From NCBI GenBank assembly GCA_021399435.1, contig JAJTUP010000005.1, positions 1,550,001-1,614,000 of the forward strand: DNA of 64,000 nucleotides. The letters run 5' to 3'. Position numbers and translations under genes: made by a program. Of this stretch, positions 33,780-47,176 are shown piece by piece. Numbering within the stretch: the stretch's first letter is position 1; every line of letters starts with the position of its first letter. Source of the DNA: Diaporthe sp. PMI_573 (lineage: Eukaryota > Ascomycota > Sordariomycetes > Diaporthales > Diaporthaceae). The notes under the pieces are model-generated. The model did not search any database. It was given only the letters and a program-made list of their open reading frames with translations, and was not told the DNA's origin.

Positions 33780-35613
33780 TTTCTTTCTTATTCTGGGCGG
33801 TATCTCGAGGTGGTATTCAAGGAAGTCAAGGGTAGGAAAACGTGTCCGCTTCAGTTAACAATCAATGACAAATCCTGAGGGTAGTTGCTACGCTCAAGTG
33901 AAACTGTAGTAAGAAGAGAACCAGCAGATCACTTGAGAAAAGACTCTCCGAGGCCAACACCGAACGCCTCCTACCGAGATATTCTCTAATTTGGGGAGTT
34001 CATATATGCAATGGCGCACTTCAACCAGTCCAGACCGCGCCATATATAATGGCTGGAGGTCAGCCGTATAAGCCAGCCACACTATGCTGAGCAGCAATGA
34101 CGGCCCCATATATTGCGAGCAAGAAAGCTTGGTCTCACTATTTGAGCTTGTTCCTGGAGCAACGGCCCGGAGAAAATGCTCGGCCCGCAACGCGTCCATG
34201 GCAAGTCTGATGACGCACTGGGCCAAGGCTTGACAGCATCGAGATCAGGATGGCAGGAAGCACGGCAGCCTGGAGCGCGGCACGAGACCTGTGTGGGCTC
34301 AGAATGGGCGTACACATGGTGTGATGTTGTGCTGCGTCGACCAACGTGGTGAACTGGTTGGCGCTTTGTGTGGAGGGCAGGCTGTCCCGTGTCTGCTCCT
34401 AGCTGTGATCCGGACTCAGGCTAAATCGGGCACCGGAGACAGACGTGCCTAGCTCAACAGCGGTGCTCTCTCGGCGAATTTGCATATATTGAATGCTGCT
34501 GAGTAAGATCCACATATGGATGTCTGGACGGTATCGTGACTTGGTTGCCGAGCGGATCTCTGCAGCCGATGTCACTACCGCTGCCTTTTCTTGATAGGCG
34601 CATGGAGCGCGAAGCCGGATGCTGGCCCGAGATGGTCGCGCCAGCAGACATATCAGAAAGAGCGAGCCTCGAACGCCGAGTCAGTGGGTCCATACAGGAT
34701 CGTCGCCCTCATTGAGGAAATGGTTGGTGATACCATTCTCGCGCTGCTCTTGTGCGGGCCGACAGCCCTGCCTAAGATGCATTCAGCAGACACTCATCTC
34801 GTATCTACAGCTGCGTATCATCAGCTTCTTGATCCTCCTGGCTGACGAAAGAGCCTTTTCAATTTCCAAACCCACCTTCGAGTTATTACGTCGGGGGGCG
34901 CAGATTTTCAACCCGTGTACTTGCTTTCACCAGGATCCACTTCCCGCAGGTTTCGGCCTGACAGCGAAAGCGTTGTCGACCTTGTGCCTGTGCCTCATCA
35001 GTGCCACTCCCAACTTTTGATATTCACCAGAAAGGCTTGCCAGAGTAAGGCCCGACATTGCCTCCGGATACTGCGCGGACGCATTGGCCTCCAATTGAGT
35101 CCCCGGTGGCGGCCGATCCCATTACACCGTTGCTTGCAACAGGAGAAGGGTGCTCCGGGTCTTGCGCGTACTTCCGGAGGTAGAACGTCTGGAGCTGCCT
35201 AGTATTAATTCGTATGTCTCGTGCGATATCTTCTTGATAAGAAGCGGCACCACTGCTCTTGTCTTCTTCTGAGACCATGCGAGCGGTGGTTATCGCACGC
35301 CTCCAGAACCCCTGACAAAATGCTTTTCGTTTGGCAAGAACTGCAGGTGGTCAACGATCCCCAGCGCCAGAAACGGTGCATCACGGGTTCCAGGTGCACA
35401 AGCGGCACGATTTCGGAAGACCTTCAATTAGGAGCCTGCCTTAAATCACTGGGCCTGCTAACGAAGACTTTTGTTATGTCGTCACTTTTCGCTGACACAC
35501 AAGATATTCTCTCTTGACTGATGATCATGTTATTATTGTGGCCATGTCGGACTCCACTGTAATGTAGTCTCTGAACCAGGGTCTGATGGTTTCGGATTTA
35601 TTAGCGTTGATAG
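33780..35613. other. 1.8-kb intergenic region, nothing recognised
   Basis: Promoter of the GTPase gene at the left, 3' flank of ADA2 at the right. Short overlapping frames only, none with protein-family features. Confidence 0.5.
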
Positions 35614-37337
35614 CTAAGCCTTGGAAATGTAGCCCCAGGCGACCATACACTCGAACACTGTGCCAGCCTTACGCGAATCCCATGACGACGGGTTCTTGCT
35701 GCAGATCTCCTTGACCTGCTTTTTCTTCAGGGAGCCATTACCCTTGACAGCTTCCCTGATAATCTCAGCCTTCACCATGACATAGGGCTTCGGCTGCATC
35801 CTGATAACTTCGCAAAGCCTAACCTCCTCGTTTGTGAGAAGATGGTAATCGGGCATGTCTTGGGTCAGCTGCATCGGCGTGACACCCGATATGGGCTGTG
35901 GCACATGGGTTGGCTTCTTCGATGAGTCAGCGCCGTTGGCCACGACAACACTGGCGCCATTGATACCGTGTGCGTGATTCCCGTTCGTGAGCTTGGCATC
36001 CCCGTCGGCCTCGGCCTCGCCATTTTGGAGCCCGCTCTTCGCTGCTGGCCGTATTGGAAGTTCTGGGGCCACCAGAAGAGCGGCTCCGCTTGGAGGGTCT
36101 GACGGCGGGGGCTGCCTGTTACGCTGAGCCGCCGCCAGCCGTTCCCTGTCCATGGAGCCCATGGGGATCTTGTTCTGTGCACGCGCTGCCTTGTCCTGCT
36201 CGTACTTCTCGCCGCTTCTGAGGTTGCCAATGCCCATGTTGCGCCAATCTTGAAGCTGGGTGATGGCCTGGCGGAGGTTGAGCTCGTCAACAAGGCCCTG
36301 GTTGAAGTCCTCAAAGTCATGGTGGTTCATCATACGCGCGAACGGTTTGGCCTTGTTTAGTATGTCCCGCTCCTCCTTGGATCGCTTCTTATCGAGCTTG
36401 GTATTCTCTCGATAGTCCAAGAGGTTGTGCTCGAAGATGACCTTTTTGCGATCCACACGCTGTGTCAGTCGGGAGTTGTAAATCTCCATGACCGTCAACT
36501 TGAGCTCCATCTCTGGCTCCAGTTGACCAGTGTTTGGGTTGATGCCGTCACCAGGCTCGAATTGCATTAGTTGGACTGCTTCCTCGGCCTCGTTGGCATG
36601 CTCGGTCTCGAACTCCAGGCGGCCTGGCATGTAGCCCTGAATCTCGTGGCACGACGGGACAGAGGCGGTTGGTTTGGTCTTTGGGGGCGGAGCCGGCGCG
36701 TTCTTGATGGCGTCTTTCCTCTCCTCTATTCTCCGTTTCTTGCGGGCCTGGAAGTCCTCCCTGGTAATGGCATTGGCCAAGGCGGTATCTTTGGGACTGC
36801 AGCGCTCAGGGAGAGGGAACTTGGAGGACTGAATGTAGACCTTCTCGTAGTGGTCCCTGACCTCGTCCTTTGTGCGATATCCTCCAATGTGGTCCGCAAT
36901 GTCTGCCCAGGAGCCGAGGCCATAGATCTCACAGCCCTCAAGGAGCAAGAGCTCCTCATCTGCCCCCCACTCTTCGTCGTAGATGGGGAAGGAATTCTGT
37001 TCTATAACTCGGTAGGCATGTGTGGCAGGGTTGTGGTTATTGCTCCCTGAGCCCTTGGAGAAGCACTGGACGCAGAGGTCATAATCGTTACAAGAGGCGT
37101 GGGCGCATCGTATCCGGACCTGGAGTAGCCAGAGAAGTTGAATGTCAGGACTGGCAGAGCAAGCTTGGGGTGCCGAGGGGGGGGGGCTTGGTGGGTTGGT
37201 GCGCAACGAGGCGACGGGGGAAAGGAGAGGGGAGGGGGCCTCACGGTAGATGTGATATCCACCGAACAAACATCGCATATGTACTTGACACCACCCTCGC
37301 TACCTCGGGTAGCAGTCTTCTTCCTTATGACAGCCAT
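35614..37337 (-). CDS. ADA2: SAGA/ADA complex transcriptional adaptor ADA2
   Basis: Nuclear adaptor that binds and stimulates the Gcn5 histone acetyltransferase. Minus-strand exons 37337-37245 and 37119-35614 give 532 residues. Order: ZZ zinc finger split by the intron ([13 protein letters not shown], then [19 protein letters not shown], residues about 19-55), SANT domain ([23 protein letters not shown] and [15 protein letters not shown], about 75-125), a conserved central ADA region (about 225-350), a low-complexity linker, and a SWIRM domain (about 445-532) ending [11 protein letters not shown]. The 125-nt intron has no in-frame alternative that keeps the finger. Length agrees with filamentous fungal ADA2. 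Confidence 0.95.
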
Positions 37338-38272
37338 GGCGGCTGCCGACGGTCGTAGCGGCAGTCAAGTGGTCTTGTGTCAGGCCCTCGTGCGGTCTTG
37401 GTGACGTTGAAGAAGAGGACTCAGTTGCGTGTTTGATTGGCCCCAAAAGGTCAAGTATGACAGCTTATGGTACAGATGTAAGCGAGAATTGATGATGCGA
37501 CGCGTGAAGTCGATGTTTGGGGGCGAGCATTGATGAAAGATGAGCGTGGTCGTCGGGGCTGGATCGATGCTGGATTGATGCGCAGGTTGAATCGCGGGTG
37601 AGCAAGTGTGGAGCCTTGGCTGATCCAGTCGGACGAGCCAAGGGGGGGCCTTGAGCCGCCGCAGGAACCAACTCGGAGCTCCTGGGTTGCCAAGCACCTA
37701 CGGCCTTGTCGATAAGCAGGATAAGCCTCCCCAGCGGACACTGGCCTTGGCACCAGCTGACGTATTGAATACACAAACTACCTGGACATGTCTGTTGTCT
37801 ACTGGAAACGGCCACTTGCTTGTATTCGGCTCTTTTCCTACCGTATACTAGCAGGTGATGAGAAAGGGTGAGCGCATATGTTATTCTGTACAGAAGAGCC
37901 ATGCCCTCCGTCGCGGCCAGATTGTCGGCTGGCCCCGGCTTCCCCGAGTTGTGGCCCACCCCCAGCCGAGGCCAATGCTGGCTGGTGCTCACAGAAGCTG
38001 GGGGATTGAAGCCGGGGGACTGGGGCCGTCACGGCGAGAGCTTGAGCGAGGACCGCCACGACTGCCCCACCCAGGCCAGGAGCAGTATGGCGGGGTATCA
38101 ACGAGAGTAACACCACCCTTGCGCCAGAAGGACCGATGACAGGTTTGTTAGTGCGCGTAATTCTGCAGATAGTACATATAAGAAACGGCTCATACGTCTC
38201 GAGATCTCGAGCTGGTTTCCTCTGCTCCCCTCTGCAGCCCTGCGCTTTCCCTGTCCATCGGTCTCATCCAAC
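37338..38272. other. Divergent intergenic region of ADA2 and GAL7
   Basis: 935 bp between the two start codons. A TATA-like element sits about 95 bp before the GAL7 start. No Gal4-type CGG-N11-CCG site was picked out by eye, but I did not search exhaustively. Confidence 0.5.
38175..38182 (+). promoter_or_regulatory. Possible TATA box of GAL7
   Basis: CATATAAG about 95 bp upstream of the ATG at 38273 is a near-consensus TATA element. Weak evidence from position and sequence only. Confidence 0.35.
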
Positions 38273-39720
<1,448 letters not shown>

Positions 39721-39853
39721 AAAAGCCATACACAGACGAAGGGCCATTGTAAATCCTACTTGTAACGCCTTGTATTAAGCATTAGTAGTATATAGAGACT
39801 AGAGCCAGCACCAGGCCCACCTCGCCTACTGCGAGCGGCCTTCAGTAAATGGT

Positions 39854-39888
39854 ATTGTGATTGTGATTGTGATTATGATTGTGATTGA
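39854..39888. repeat. GTGATT microsatellite
   Basis: About six imperfect GTGATT/ATGATT hexamers in the 293-bp gap between the convergent GAL7 and ERG28 stop codons. A simple-sequence repeat, probably in the 3' region of GAL7. Confidence 0.7.
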
Positions 39889-40013
39889 TAATTTGCGCCG
39901 CGAGGAACTAGCCTTCTAACCAGCCCAGCCTGGCACCCTGCTCGGTGCTATACTTTGTATACACCCCGCGCGCTCGCCATCTGTCCATCCATCCACCATT
40001 CGTCCATGGTATT

Positions 40014-40576
40014 TCACGCCTTCACATAGTTCCCGTACTGCAGACCCATCCACAAGCTCCCGCTGATTGCAGCCGCGAAGGGGAACGCGTGCTCCCACCC
40101 CAGGCTGACGGTCTTGAACACGAGGGCCTCGCTCGCGAAGTGGGCCGCCGCCAGCAGGTGCGTGAACAGGCACAGCTGGTACAGCGCGGGATCGTGCACG
40201 CGGTAGGCGCCGTAGATGCGGATGACCCCCGCGAGGACGGTGTACACGCCAAACAGCCGCGCGGCCAGGGGCGTGACCTGGTCGACGGCGGTGGGCTTGC
40301 CCTTCAGGGACGGCGCGTCGGCCAGCGGCTGGAGCTTCGCGACCGAGTCCGGGTCGCTGCGGGCCGACGCGCGGGGCACGAAGAGCCCGTTGTAGATGCG
40401 CCGGGTATAGTGGAGGGTCAAGAGGTTCTGGACTGCGTTGAGGATGGCTGCCACAGATACCTTGGGGGTTATGTGGTCAGCTACGTGGTGTGGGATGGAA
40501 GGGCGTTGGGCAGTGAGCTCACCAGCAGCAGGTAATAGGGGAGGTATCCGTGCTCGGCTGAGGGCAGGCTGACCAT
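40014..40576 (-). CDS. ERG28: Ergosterol biosynthesis scaffold protein ERG28
   Basis: Small ER membrane protein that tethers the C-4 demethylation enzymes (Erg25, Erg26, Erg27) and Erg6. Minus-strand exons 40576-40523 and 40460-40014 give 166 residues (yeast 148). Exon 1 encodes MVSLPSAEHGYLPYYLLL and exon 2 continues VSVAAILNAVQNLLT, then TRRIYNG, the family signature. Three further hydrophobic segments follow, with LFGVYTVLAGVIRIYGAY and FASEALVFKT conserved. A hydrophilic loop around residues 45-70 accounts for the extra length. The 62-nt intron is GT-AG and keeps phase. Shares a 293-bp terminator region with GAL7. Confidence 0.92.
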
Positions 40577-41225
40577 ACTCGCGGGGTTTGGCGGTCTCGG
40601 GTGCTTGAAGCTTCGTGATGCGTCCTTAAAGGCCAATTGACAGGTGTGTCAAGTAGTCCAGCGGTGACAACGTCGGTTGGATCCTGGGAAGGCTTCGACA
40701 TCTGGGTGCCCGCAGTGAGGTGGTGTGAGAAAAGTGGACGCTGGGCGATTGTCCTCGGGACCGGCTCGGCCAAGCTACGCCATGGCCGGAAGCGGCCAAC
40801 CACAACGGCCGGAAGCGGCACAACGACGACGCCTCCTCAACATGCCTTTGTTGCCCAACTCGGGCTGTAAGAAATCATCACATCTCAACCCGGCAGTATC
40901 CAAGAATCTTGGTGCGTATGGCATGGTTCTGGCATGCCTAGCGCACTGCAAGACGTTCGATCGCAATTCTCACAATGTATGTTCTTACATCCCGACCTCT
41001 CGATTTGCTCTCGATTTCAACCCGAGCAACCCAGCTATCGAACATTACTAACTGGAAAATGGATACAATAATCGAAGTCACCAAGTATTACAGACATTAA
41101 AATTACTCCCCGCTTTCCTCCTTTCTTTGTCCATTGGGAATACATGCCCAGGCTACTCGGCTCAAAACATGCCTTTGCCGCACACACCTGGTTGTCCCAA
41201 GATGAGCGACACGCACCCGAAGTCA
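40577..41225. other. Intergenic region, nothing recognised
   Basis: Promoter of ERG28 and 3' flank of the peroxidase gene. No element stands out. Confidence 0.5.
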
Positions 41226-42612
41226 TCAGCAGTTCGACCCCTGGCGGCCAATGCCGATGAGCCCAAGCAGCCCGCCTAGGATGCTGCTCAGGAGACTTGA
41301 CAGCCCCGGGACCGAAGTAATGAGCTTGCCCTCCAGGAGCGCGTTGGCGATAGCCGGGACGTTCTTGCTGGACGACATCCACGTCTTGACCTCGCACTTG
41401 TCGCTGGGCACGAAGGTCCTGACCGGCTGGGGGAGCACCTTGGTGCATTCCGTGAGCGAGTTGATGTTGTTGACGCCCAGCAGGCTGAGGCGCACATACT
41501 CGCGGGCGTAGAGCTGTCGGACACGGGTCATGTTAGCAAGTCTGTGTGGGCCGCTGCGGCTTCTCGCGGTGCTCGCTCCCTCAGGGCTACTTACAAGGTT
41601 CCACGGCAGCTGCGCGGCGTTGTTGGGCGCGGCAAAGGCAGTAAACAGCCTGCTCATCCTGGGGTCTGCGGCCAGCTTGATGTCGCTTGCGAACTTGAAC
41701 ACACGGGCAGGCGCGTTGGGGTTAATGGTCTCGTTGTAGTAGAGCATGTCCCATACGCCAGGAGTGCTTGTCCTGGGGATCACCGGCCCTGCGGGGGTCG
41801 ACGAACCGTTGCTGAGCAGTCGAGTGCGCACCGAGAAGGGCAACCAGGCCGTTGGGCTGGATTGTCTTGTCTTGGAACAGCTTGATCAGGAAGTCGGCAG
41901 TTCGGTCAACTGGCGGGAGGAGGCCGTCCGTAGCGGGCTTGGGGTTGTCCCTGCGGCCGACGTAGGTCTTGGTGCGAGGGCCAAGCGGGCAGACTACAGT
42001 AGCCACGTTTGCGCCCATCTGAATCAGGTCCGCTGCTGAGATGCCGTAACCCTTGTACTTGTTGAACCAGGTCCGGGTTTGCTTCACGATTTCCTCGAGG
42101 CCGCGGTTGCCCGGACGCCGGATCTCCTCCGAGTTCAGGATGATTGACCCATCTGCACCACCGTCGGGGCCCGTTTTCTTGGACCATCCGGCCGAGTCGT
42201 GGAACCCGAGGCGAACGGCTGCCCTTGCTGCGTTGGTACATCTGCCAGATGGCCCCTTGAAAGCGGTGACCATCTCGTTGGCGATGTATTGCCACACGCA
42301 GCAGGTGTCAGCCTCGCACTGCGGCGTACCCAGCCCAGGGACGTTGGGATATGTCTCCAAGCTCTCGCCGTTGGCCTGGTTGAGGATCACCGCCTTGATG
42401 TCCTTGCCAACTGGTGTGAGCTGGCCGTCCTGCAATGTGATGAGGTCGCCGATGAGCTCGTTGGAGTTGAGGCTTGGGTCGACTGGTCCGCCCTGACGGG
42501 ACATGATATTGGCCTTGATCTCTTCCACAACCTTGGCCATGCCTGGGTGGGCTACAACGTTGCCAATGAAGGCTGCGCCGGCGCAGGCAGAGGTCAGAGC
42601 TGAGAACTTCAT
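41226..42612 (-). CDS. Secreted class II heme peroxidase (Mn/lignin-peroxidase type), broken by a one-base frameshift
   Basis: Extracellular H2O2-dependent heme peroxidase. Minus-strand exons 42612-41595 and 41513-41226; with the frame corrected the product would have about 434 residues. Signal peptide MKFSALTSACAGAAFIGNVV. The distal triad is in RLGFHDSAGW (Arg134, Phe137, His138), and the proximal His263 in LLGAHSTAQQRF; many Cys are conserved. After DPRRAGDPQD (about residue 281) the frame shifts because of one extra A at 41768/41769, giving a stop 20 codons later at 41722. The other frame resumes immediately with STPGVWDMLYYNETI and runs to the normal end. No intron can bridge the site, because conserved sequence abuts it on both sides. 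Either a recent null allele or a sequence error. The 81-nt intron (41514-41594) is itself open in frame. Confidence 0.85.
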
Positions 42613-42776
42613 TGCAGTTGGTAATGGGTGGCTGAGCACGAAAGAAGGAAAATAATGCTGGGGCAAGGTTCGGGTGGAGGACAGATCGTATGTGAGGGAA
42701 GAGAGACGATGCTATGAACCAAGGTGATGGTCCTTGTATACTCAACTTCAAAGATGCTGGCGACGGCCTTCCATTG

Positions 42777-42784
42777 ATTTTATA
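42777..42784 (-). promoter_or_regulatory. TATA box of the peroxidase gene
   Basis: TATAAAAT on the minus strand, 165 bp upstream of the ATG at 42612. A good consensus match at a plausible distance, suggesting regulated expression. Confidence 0.5.
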
Positions 42785-45129
42785 TTCCAATGACTTGCCC
42801 TTCTCTATCACCACGACGCGCGAGAACGACAGCTAGATCATCAACTGCACGAGATGGCTCACCATACCAGTGTAGTTCCAAACACAAAACTCTTGGCCTC
42901 TGCCTCCATAAACACTTTCTTCACCGTGAAGTTCTCGGAACATGCGATTGTGAGCGCCTCCGGCCCATTGGAGGGGGAGTCCGTGTTCCTCACGAACGCT
43001 GTGTAGCCTAGTAAACCACATGAGGCTCCAAGATGGCTTGTCTGAGTTAACTTGGCATCCATCGCACCGGGTCGTAGAATGGCGCCAGCACCATCTATCA
43101 CGAGGTGGCTTCAGCATACGGACCTGAGCCGGGAGGAGGCTGGTAGGACCGTGCTATACATAGGCCGTGGCTACTCTCCCCACAGACATTATCGCGCCAC
43201 TGGGCTAAATGGCGTCTGGAATTGGGTACATGGCGCCGCACACATGCCTTTGTACTGGCCCTCGCCAGCTGGACCATGGAGGAAAAAGACGTGGGGGTCA
43301 CTGTCCCGCTCCATCGCAGATGCGTATTCTTGCCTGCAGCAAACAGTTATCTTGTTTCTGTTCCTAGCAGCACAATGTTGCCAGTATAGCTGCGGGTCAC
43401 CACTCTTCGAGGGCTAGACGCGGGACGTGTTCTTGGAGGCCCCCCCTGCATGGAATTGGTATCCTCGTGGTCCGTCTGTGGTTGTCACAGCGGCGTGAAA
43501 GGGGCGTTCCTGAACTAAGACACGGCAACTGAAGGAACGGCGCCGGCACTAAGCAGATAGTGAGTGCCCCGAGTCCCGACGAGGCACCTTGAGCGCAGAA
43601 GCCGCATCCCATAATAGAGTCTGGACGACGCCAGCATCCACGCCCGAGCCCCGGGCCGAGACCAAAGCGCAGCCCTTATCGGATGAAGGGTCCTGCGTGG
43701 TCACGATGGATTTGTTGAAAGGCCAAGACCGCCCAGAAAATACGGCGTCGCCAGTGCAGTGCCGTGCTTTGGTCAGCTTTTCAGCTGCGCACGCCGTATA
43801 CACCGTTTCGCCAAGGCCACGAGCGGGCGGCTTGGTCGAGCAGATACCTAGGCCCTATAAACATATTCACCATCCAGAGACAAGGTGTCTTGGCAACCAA
43901 AAGACCCCCATCCGGGCGTTTGCAGTCTGTTCTGCCTCCCCTGAACTATCTCCGGCAGACAGGTCGTGCAGTGTGAAGGAGAACCAGACGGTGCGCACCT
44001 AACGACCAGGCTATACGAGCGGTGTTTTCATCAAGCAGACGAGCCGGCACGGTCGTCAAGGCCTTGGCGGGTCGGAGCGAATGAGCAAGAAGCGTTTGTC
44101 ATCGGGCACAGAGGACTATCTGATGTTGTCCTGCACGGTTCAAAGCCGAGAGTCCTGAGCCCAGGCCTCCACCGAATTGTGCAGGCAGCATCAGATTGCG
44201 TGCGACGGGATCTGGTCGCCTCGTCCTCGAGTCGCAAGGGCTCAGATACTGACAGTATTCCTTGAGAAGACCCTTCAAATTTGCCACAATCTGTACAGGT
44301 CTTTGTCACCGAATGGCTCACTATTCGGTCCTCTCGACCTGTGCATCACTCCATTGTCATCTTCGCCAGAGTTGTTTTGAACGCACTGCGCGTCTTGAAC
44401 CACCTGTGCGATTAGCCTGCGGCTGCAATGGCTTGGGATGTGCAGCAACAACTAGGTGTTCGGATGGAGATGCTCGTTTCTCACGGAAAAGTGATACATC
44501 ATGCCCACGCGGCAATACAGGAGGTCAGCCCATAGCGGACAGCCATTTATCCCATGGGAGGCTTCCATGCAGTGCCAGCGACGCCGGCTGCGAAGTGTCG
44601 GATCCAGGGCTGTTATCGACTGCCACTGTGAGCGGCTGAACGGAAGCCTGCGGACGCGGTGAGTTGGGCTCTCTCAGGATAGAATTCCTGGCGTTTGGCG
44701 CAGCCAGGTAGGCAAGTGGCTGGAGACAACAGCTGATGCTGCTGTTGATCAAGATTTCGGGCTGTGCAGTTTGTCGAGAGATATCAAGTCGGCCATTCAT
44801 TGCAGCATGGTATGGGAAGACCACCCGATAGCCATGTTAGCCCTCGCTGGAAAGCACGGTCTTTGCATGATGGGCTGTTTGCTCGGAATATGCGTGTAAG
44901 GTTGAGGCTGGATGAGCTGCCCGCAAGTAAACAGTCGGGAGTGGATGCCGCGCTTGAACGGTACGTACCGTAGCTCCTCGCTAAACCTCGGCTCGAGGAT
45001 TTGTTGACTGGCCCAAGAGCTCTGGGCCCCATCAGTTTTCTCGAGCTCAATGAACAGGCCAGCCAATCGACCCGACGAATTTCCCTCCGTCAACACCATC
45101 ACCAAAGACTCCATCTCGATAGCGACGTC
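42785..45129. other. 2.3-kb gene-free region
   Basis: Between the divergent peroxidase and 3-ketoacyl reductase genes. It contains several 90-140 codon frames (for example 43589-44002 plus) with no recognisable features, overlapping frames on the other strand and no introns that extend them. I regard it as non-coding or too decayed to read. Confidence 0.4.
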
Positions 45130-46128
45130 ATGGCAGTCAGTGATATCCTCTCGTCTGTGCCACAACCAGTGCAACTTGGCCTGGCTGGCATCGGCACCCT
45201 CTACGTCGCGAGCCACATCTTGAGCTACGCCCGCCTGCTCCTCAACCTCTTCGTCCTCAGCGGCACCAACCTCCGCAAGTATGGCAAGCCGGGCTCCTGG
45301 GCTGTCGTGACCGGCGCGTCCGATGGCCTGGGGAAGGAGTACGCAAAGCAGCTAGCTTCCAAGGGGTTCAACCTGGTGCTCGTGTCGCGCACGCAGTCCA
45401 AGCTCGAGGCATTGGCTTCCGAGATCGAGACGTCTGGCAAGCAGGGCGTACAGACCAAGGTCCTGGCCATGGACTACTCGCGAGATGACCCCAACGATTA
45501 CGACCGCCTGTCCGAGCTCGTCCAGGGGCTCGATGTCGCCATCCTCGTCAACAACGTTGGCCAAAGCCACTCGATCCCTGTACCTTTCGTTGAGACAGAC
45601 AAGAAGGAACTACAGGACATTGTCACCATCAACTGTCTCGGAACATTGAAGACAACTCAGGTCATCGCCCCGGGAATGGTCCAGCGGAAGCGTGGGCTGA
45701 TCCTGACCATGGGCTCGTTCGGCGGGTGGATGCCTATTCCGTATCTCGCAACCTACAGTGGCAGCAAGGCCTTCCTTCAGCACTGGAGCAGCGCCTTGGC
45801 CGGGGAGCTCAAGGAGAGCAACATCGATGTCTACCTGGTCCTGTCCTATCTCGTCGTTTCGGCCATGAGCAAGATCAAGCGCCCATCCGCCATGGTCCCC
45901 AGTGCCCGACCATTCGTGCGCGCCACGCTTGGCAAGATCGGGCTGGGCGGCACGCAGAATATCGCATATACATACACGCCTTGGTGGAGCCATGCCATTA
46001 TGCAGTGGTGGGTCGAAAAAGCCGTTGGCTTTGGCAGCAAGCTTGGAATTGGTTTCAACCTGAAGGCGCACAAAGACATCCGTACCAGAGCTCTCCGCAA
46101 GGCAGCAAGGGAAGCAAAGAAGGCGTAA
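45130..46128 (+). CDS. IFA38: Very-long-chain 3-oxoacyl-CoA reductase
   Basis: Second enzyme of the ER fatty-acid elongation cycle: reduces 3-ketoacyl-CoA with NADPH. The single exon encodes 332 residues (yeast Ifa38 347) from the ATG at 45130 (MAVSDILSS). The frame is open further upstream without a better start. A hydrophobic N-terminal anchor (about 15-40) is followed by SDR motifs: [12 protein letters not shown] (about 60), ILVNNVG (about 140), the catalytic Ser in [10 protein letters not shown], and YSGSK with the catalytic Tyr and Lys (about 214-218). The C-terminus AREAKKA is a lysine-rich ER-type tail. Produces the substrate of PHS1, which also lies in this window. Confidence 0.94.
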   Translation: MAVSDILSSVPQPVQLGLAGIGTLYVASHILSYARLLLNLFVLSGTNLRKYGKPGSWAVVTGASDGLGKEYAKQLASKGFNLVLVSRTQSKLEALASEIETSGKQGVQTKVLAMDYSRDDPNDYDRLSELVQGLDVAILVNNVGQSHSIPVPFVETDKKELQDIVTINCLGTLKTTQVIAPGMVQRKRGLILTMGSFGGWMPIPYLATYSGSKAFLQHWSSALAGELKESNIDVYLVLSYLVVSAMSKIKRPSAMVPSARPFVRATLGKIGLGGTQNIAYTYTPWWSHAIMQWWVEKAVGFGSKLGIGFNLKAHKDIRTRALRKAAREAKKA

Positions 46129-47176
46129 GGGGATGTTATGTCAGCAGGAGAAGGGGTTCTTGTTTCTTTTTCCCCGTAGGGTAATTGGCCTCGAAAGGCA
46201 TCGGTTCAATGGGCTGTGGGGGAGATCAAAAGATGGGGGGCACGAGGAGCGCATTGCTGGAAGAAAAGTGCTTGCTCTGGAAGTACAAGCTACGAGCTGT
46301 TGTTTGTTCCTAGCACAGCTTGAATCGCTGGCTTTAGTACAACGAGAAAGATGAAGAAGAAGCTCGAGATGTCCAAGTGAAAGATGACAGGCCGCCATCG
46401 GCTTCGGGAGGCCATTGATTGTCACGCAGCAGTATGCCTCGTCTACTCTTTGACCTGCTGCAGCCTCGGCTGAAACATGCCCGCCTGGCTTCGCTCTCTT
46501 GTAATGGATTCGATCCGATGACTCGCTTGAAACATGCCATTGGCCACATCTTTGTGGCATCTTGTCAAGGAGCCAGAGTATTTGAAGCTGTCGTGCCCGA
46601 AACAGTCTAGCTCGGCAGCCCAGCGCGCCAGGTTCGCGTCTCCACCGAAAATTGGGGGCCCCAGCCTTTCCTTGGCCAGCTCTGACTGCTTGAGAGACCA
46701 CCACCCCTGCAAAGAAATTGTGTTGACTGCATCGGAGAGCTGCAGTCGGCCAAACCACTCCTCACCTCCCACACCTCCCGCACCAAACCAGCCGCAACTG
46801 GCCAGACCACAACGGTCGACCGACTGCCAGCCAGCCTCCATCCAACATCCAGATCGCCATTCCATCTCAGCCGCCTGCAGCTGCACGCTCCTTACTCCTG
46901 CTCCTGCTCCTGCTCTTCCAAGTCCTCGACTCGACGCGACTCGACAGGCCAGGCCCCATTGATGTTGCGATAGCTTGGTGCCATTCGGTTGCCTCTGCGC
47001 AAGACGGAGAAGCGGCTGAGGCGAAGCTGCTGCCGTCGACCACCGACCACAGATCACCGACCGTCGACCTTCGCCCCGCGCCCTGCGCCCTTCGCCAATC
47101 AGCCCTACCTTGAGGAGGGCCACTCCCAAGACTCGGTCCTGAAGCCCACGCCGTCGACTTCCTCACTGCATCCCGC
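46129..47176. other. Intergenic region: IFA38 3' flank and NUP170 promoter
   Basis: No gene supported. Near 46900-46920 a CTCCTG repeat occurs in the presumed NUP170 leader. Long frames on the minus strand running from here into NUP170 exon 1 are shadows of GC-rich sequence. Confidence 0.5.

Noticed and set aside
41514..41594. Reading the peroxidase intron as coding
   Set aside because: It is 81 nt and open in frame, but it has a GTAAGT donor and a CAG acceptor, and removing it joins PWNL to LYAREYVRLSLLG, which fits the peroxidase family better.
43589..44002. 137-codon open frame on the plus strand
   Set aside because: No recognisable features, and equally long frames overlap it on the other strand.
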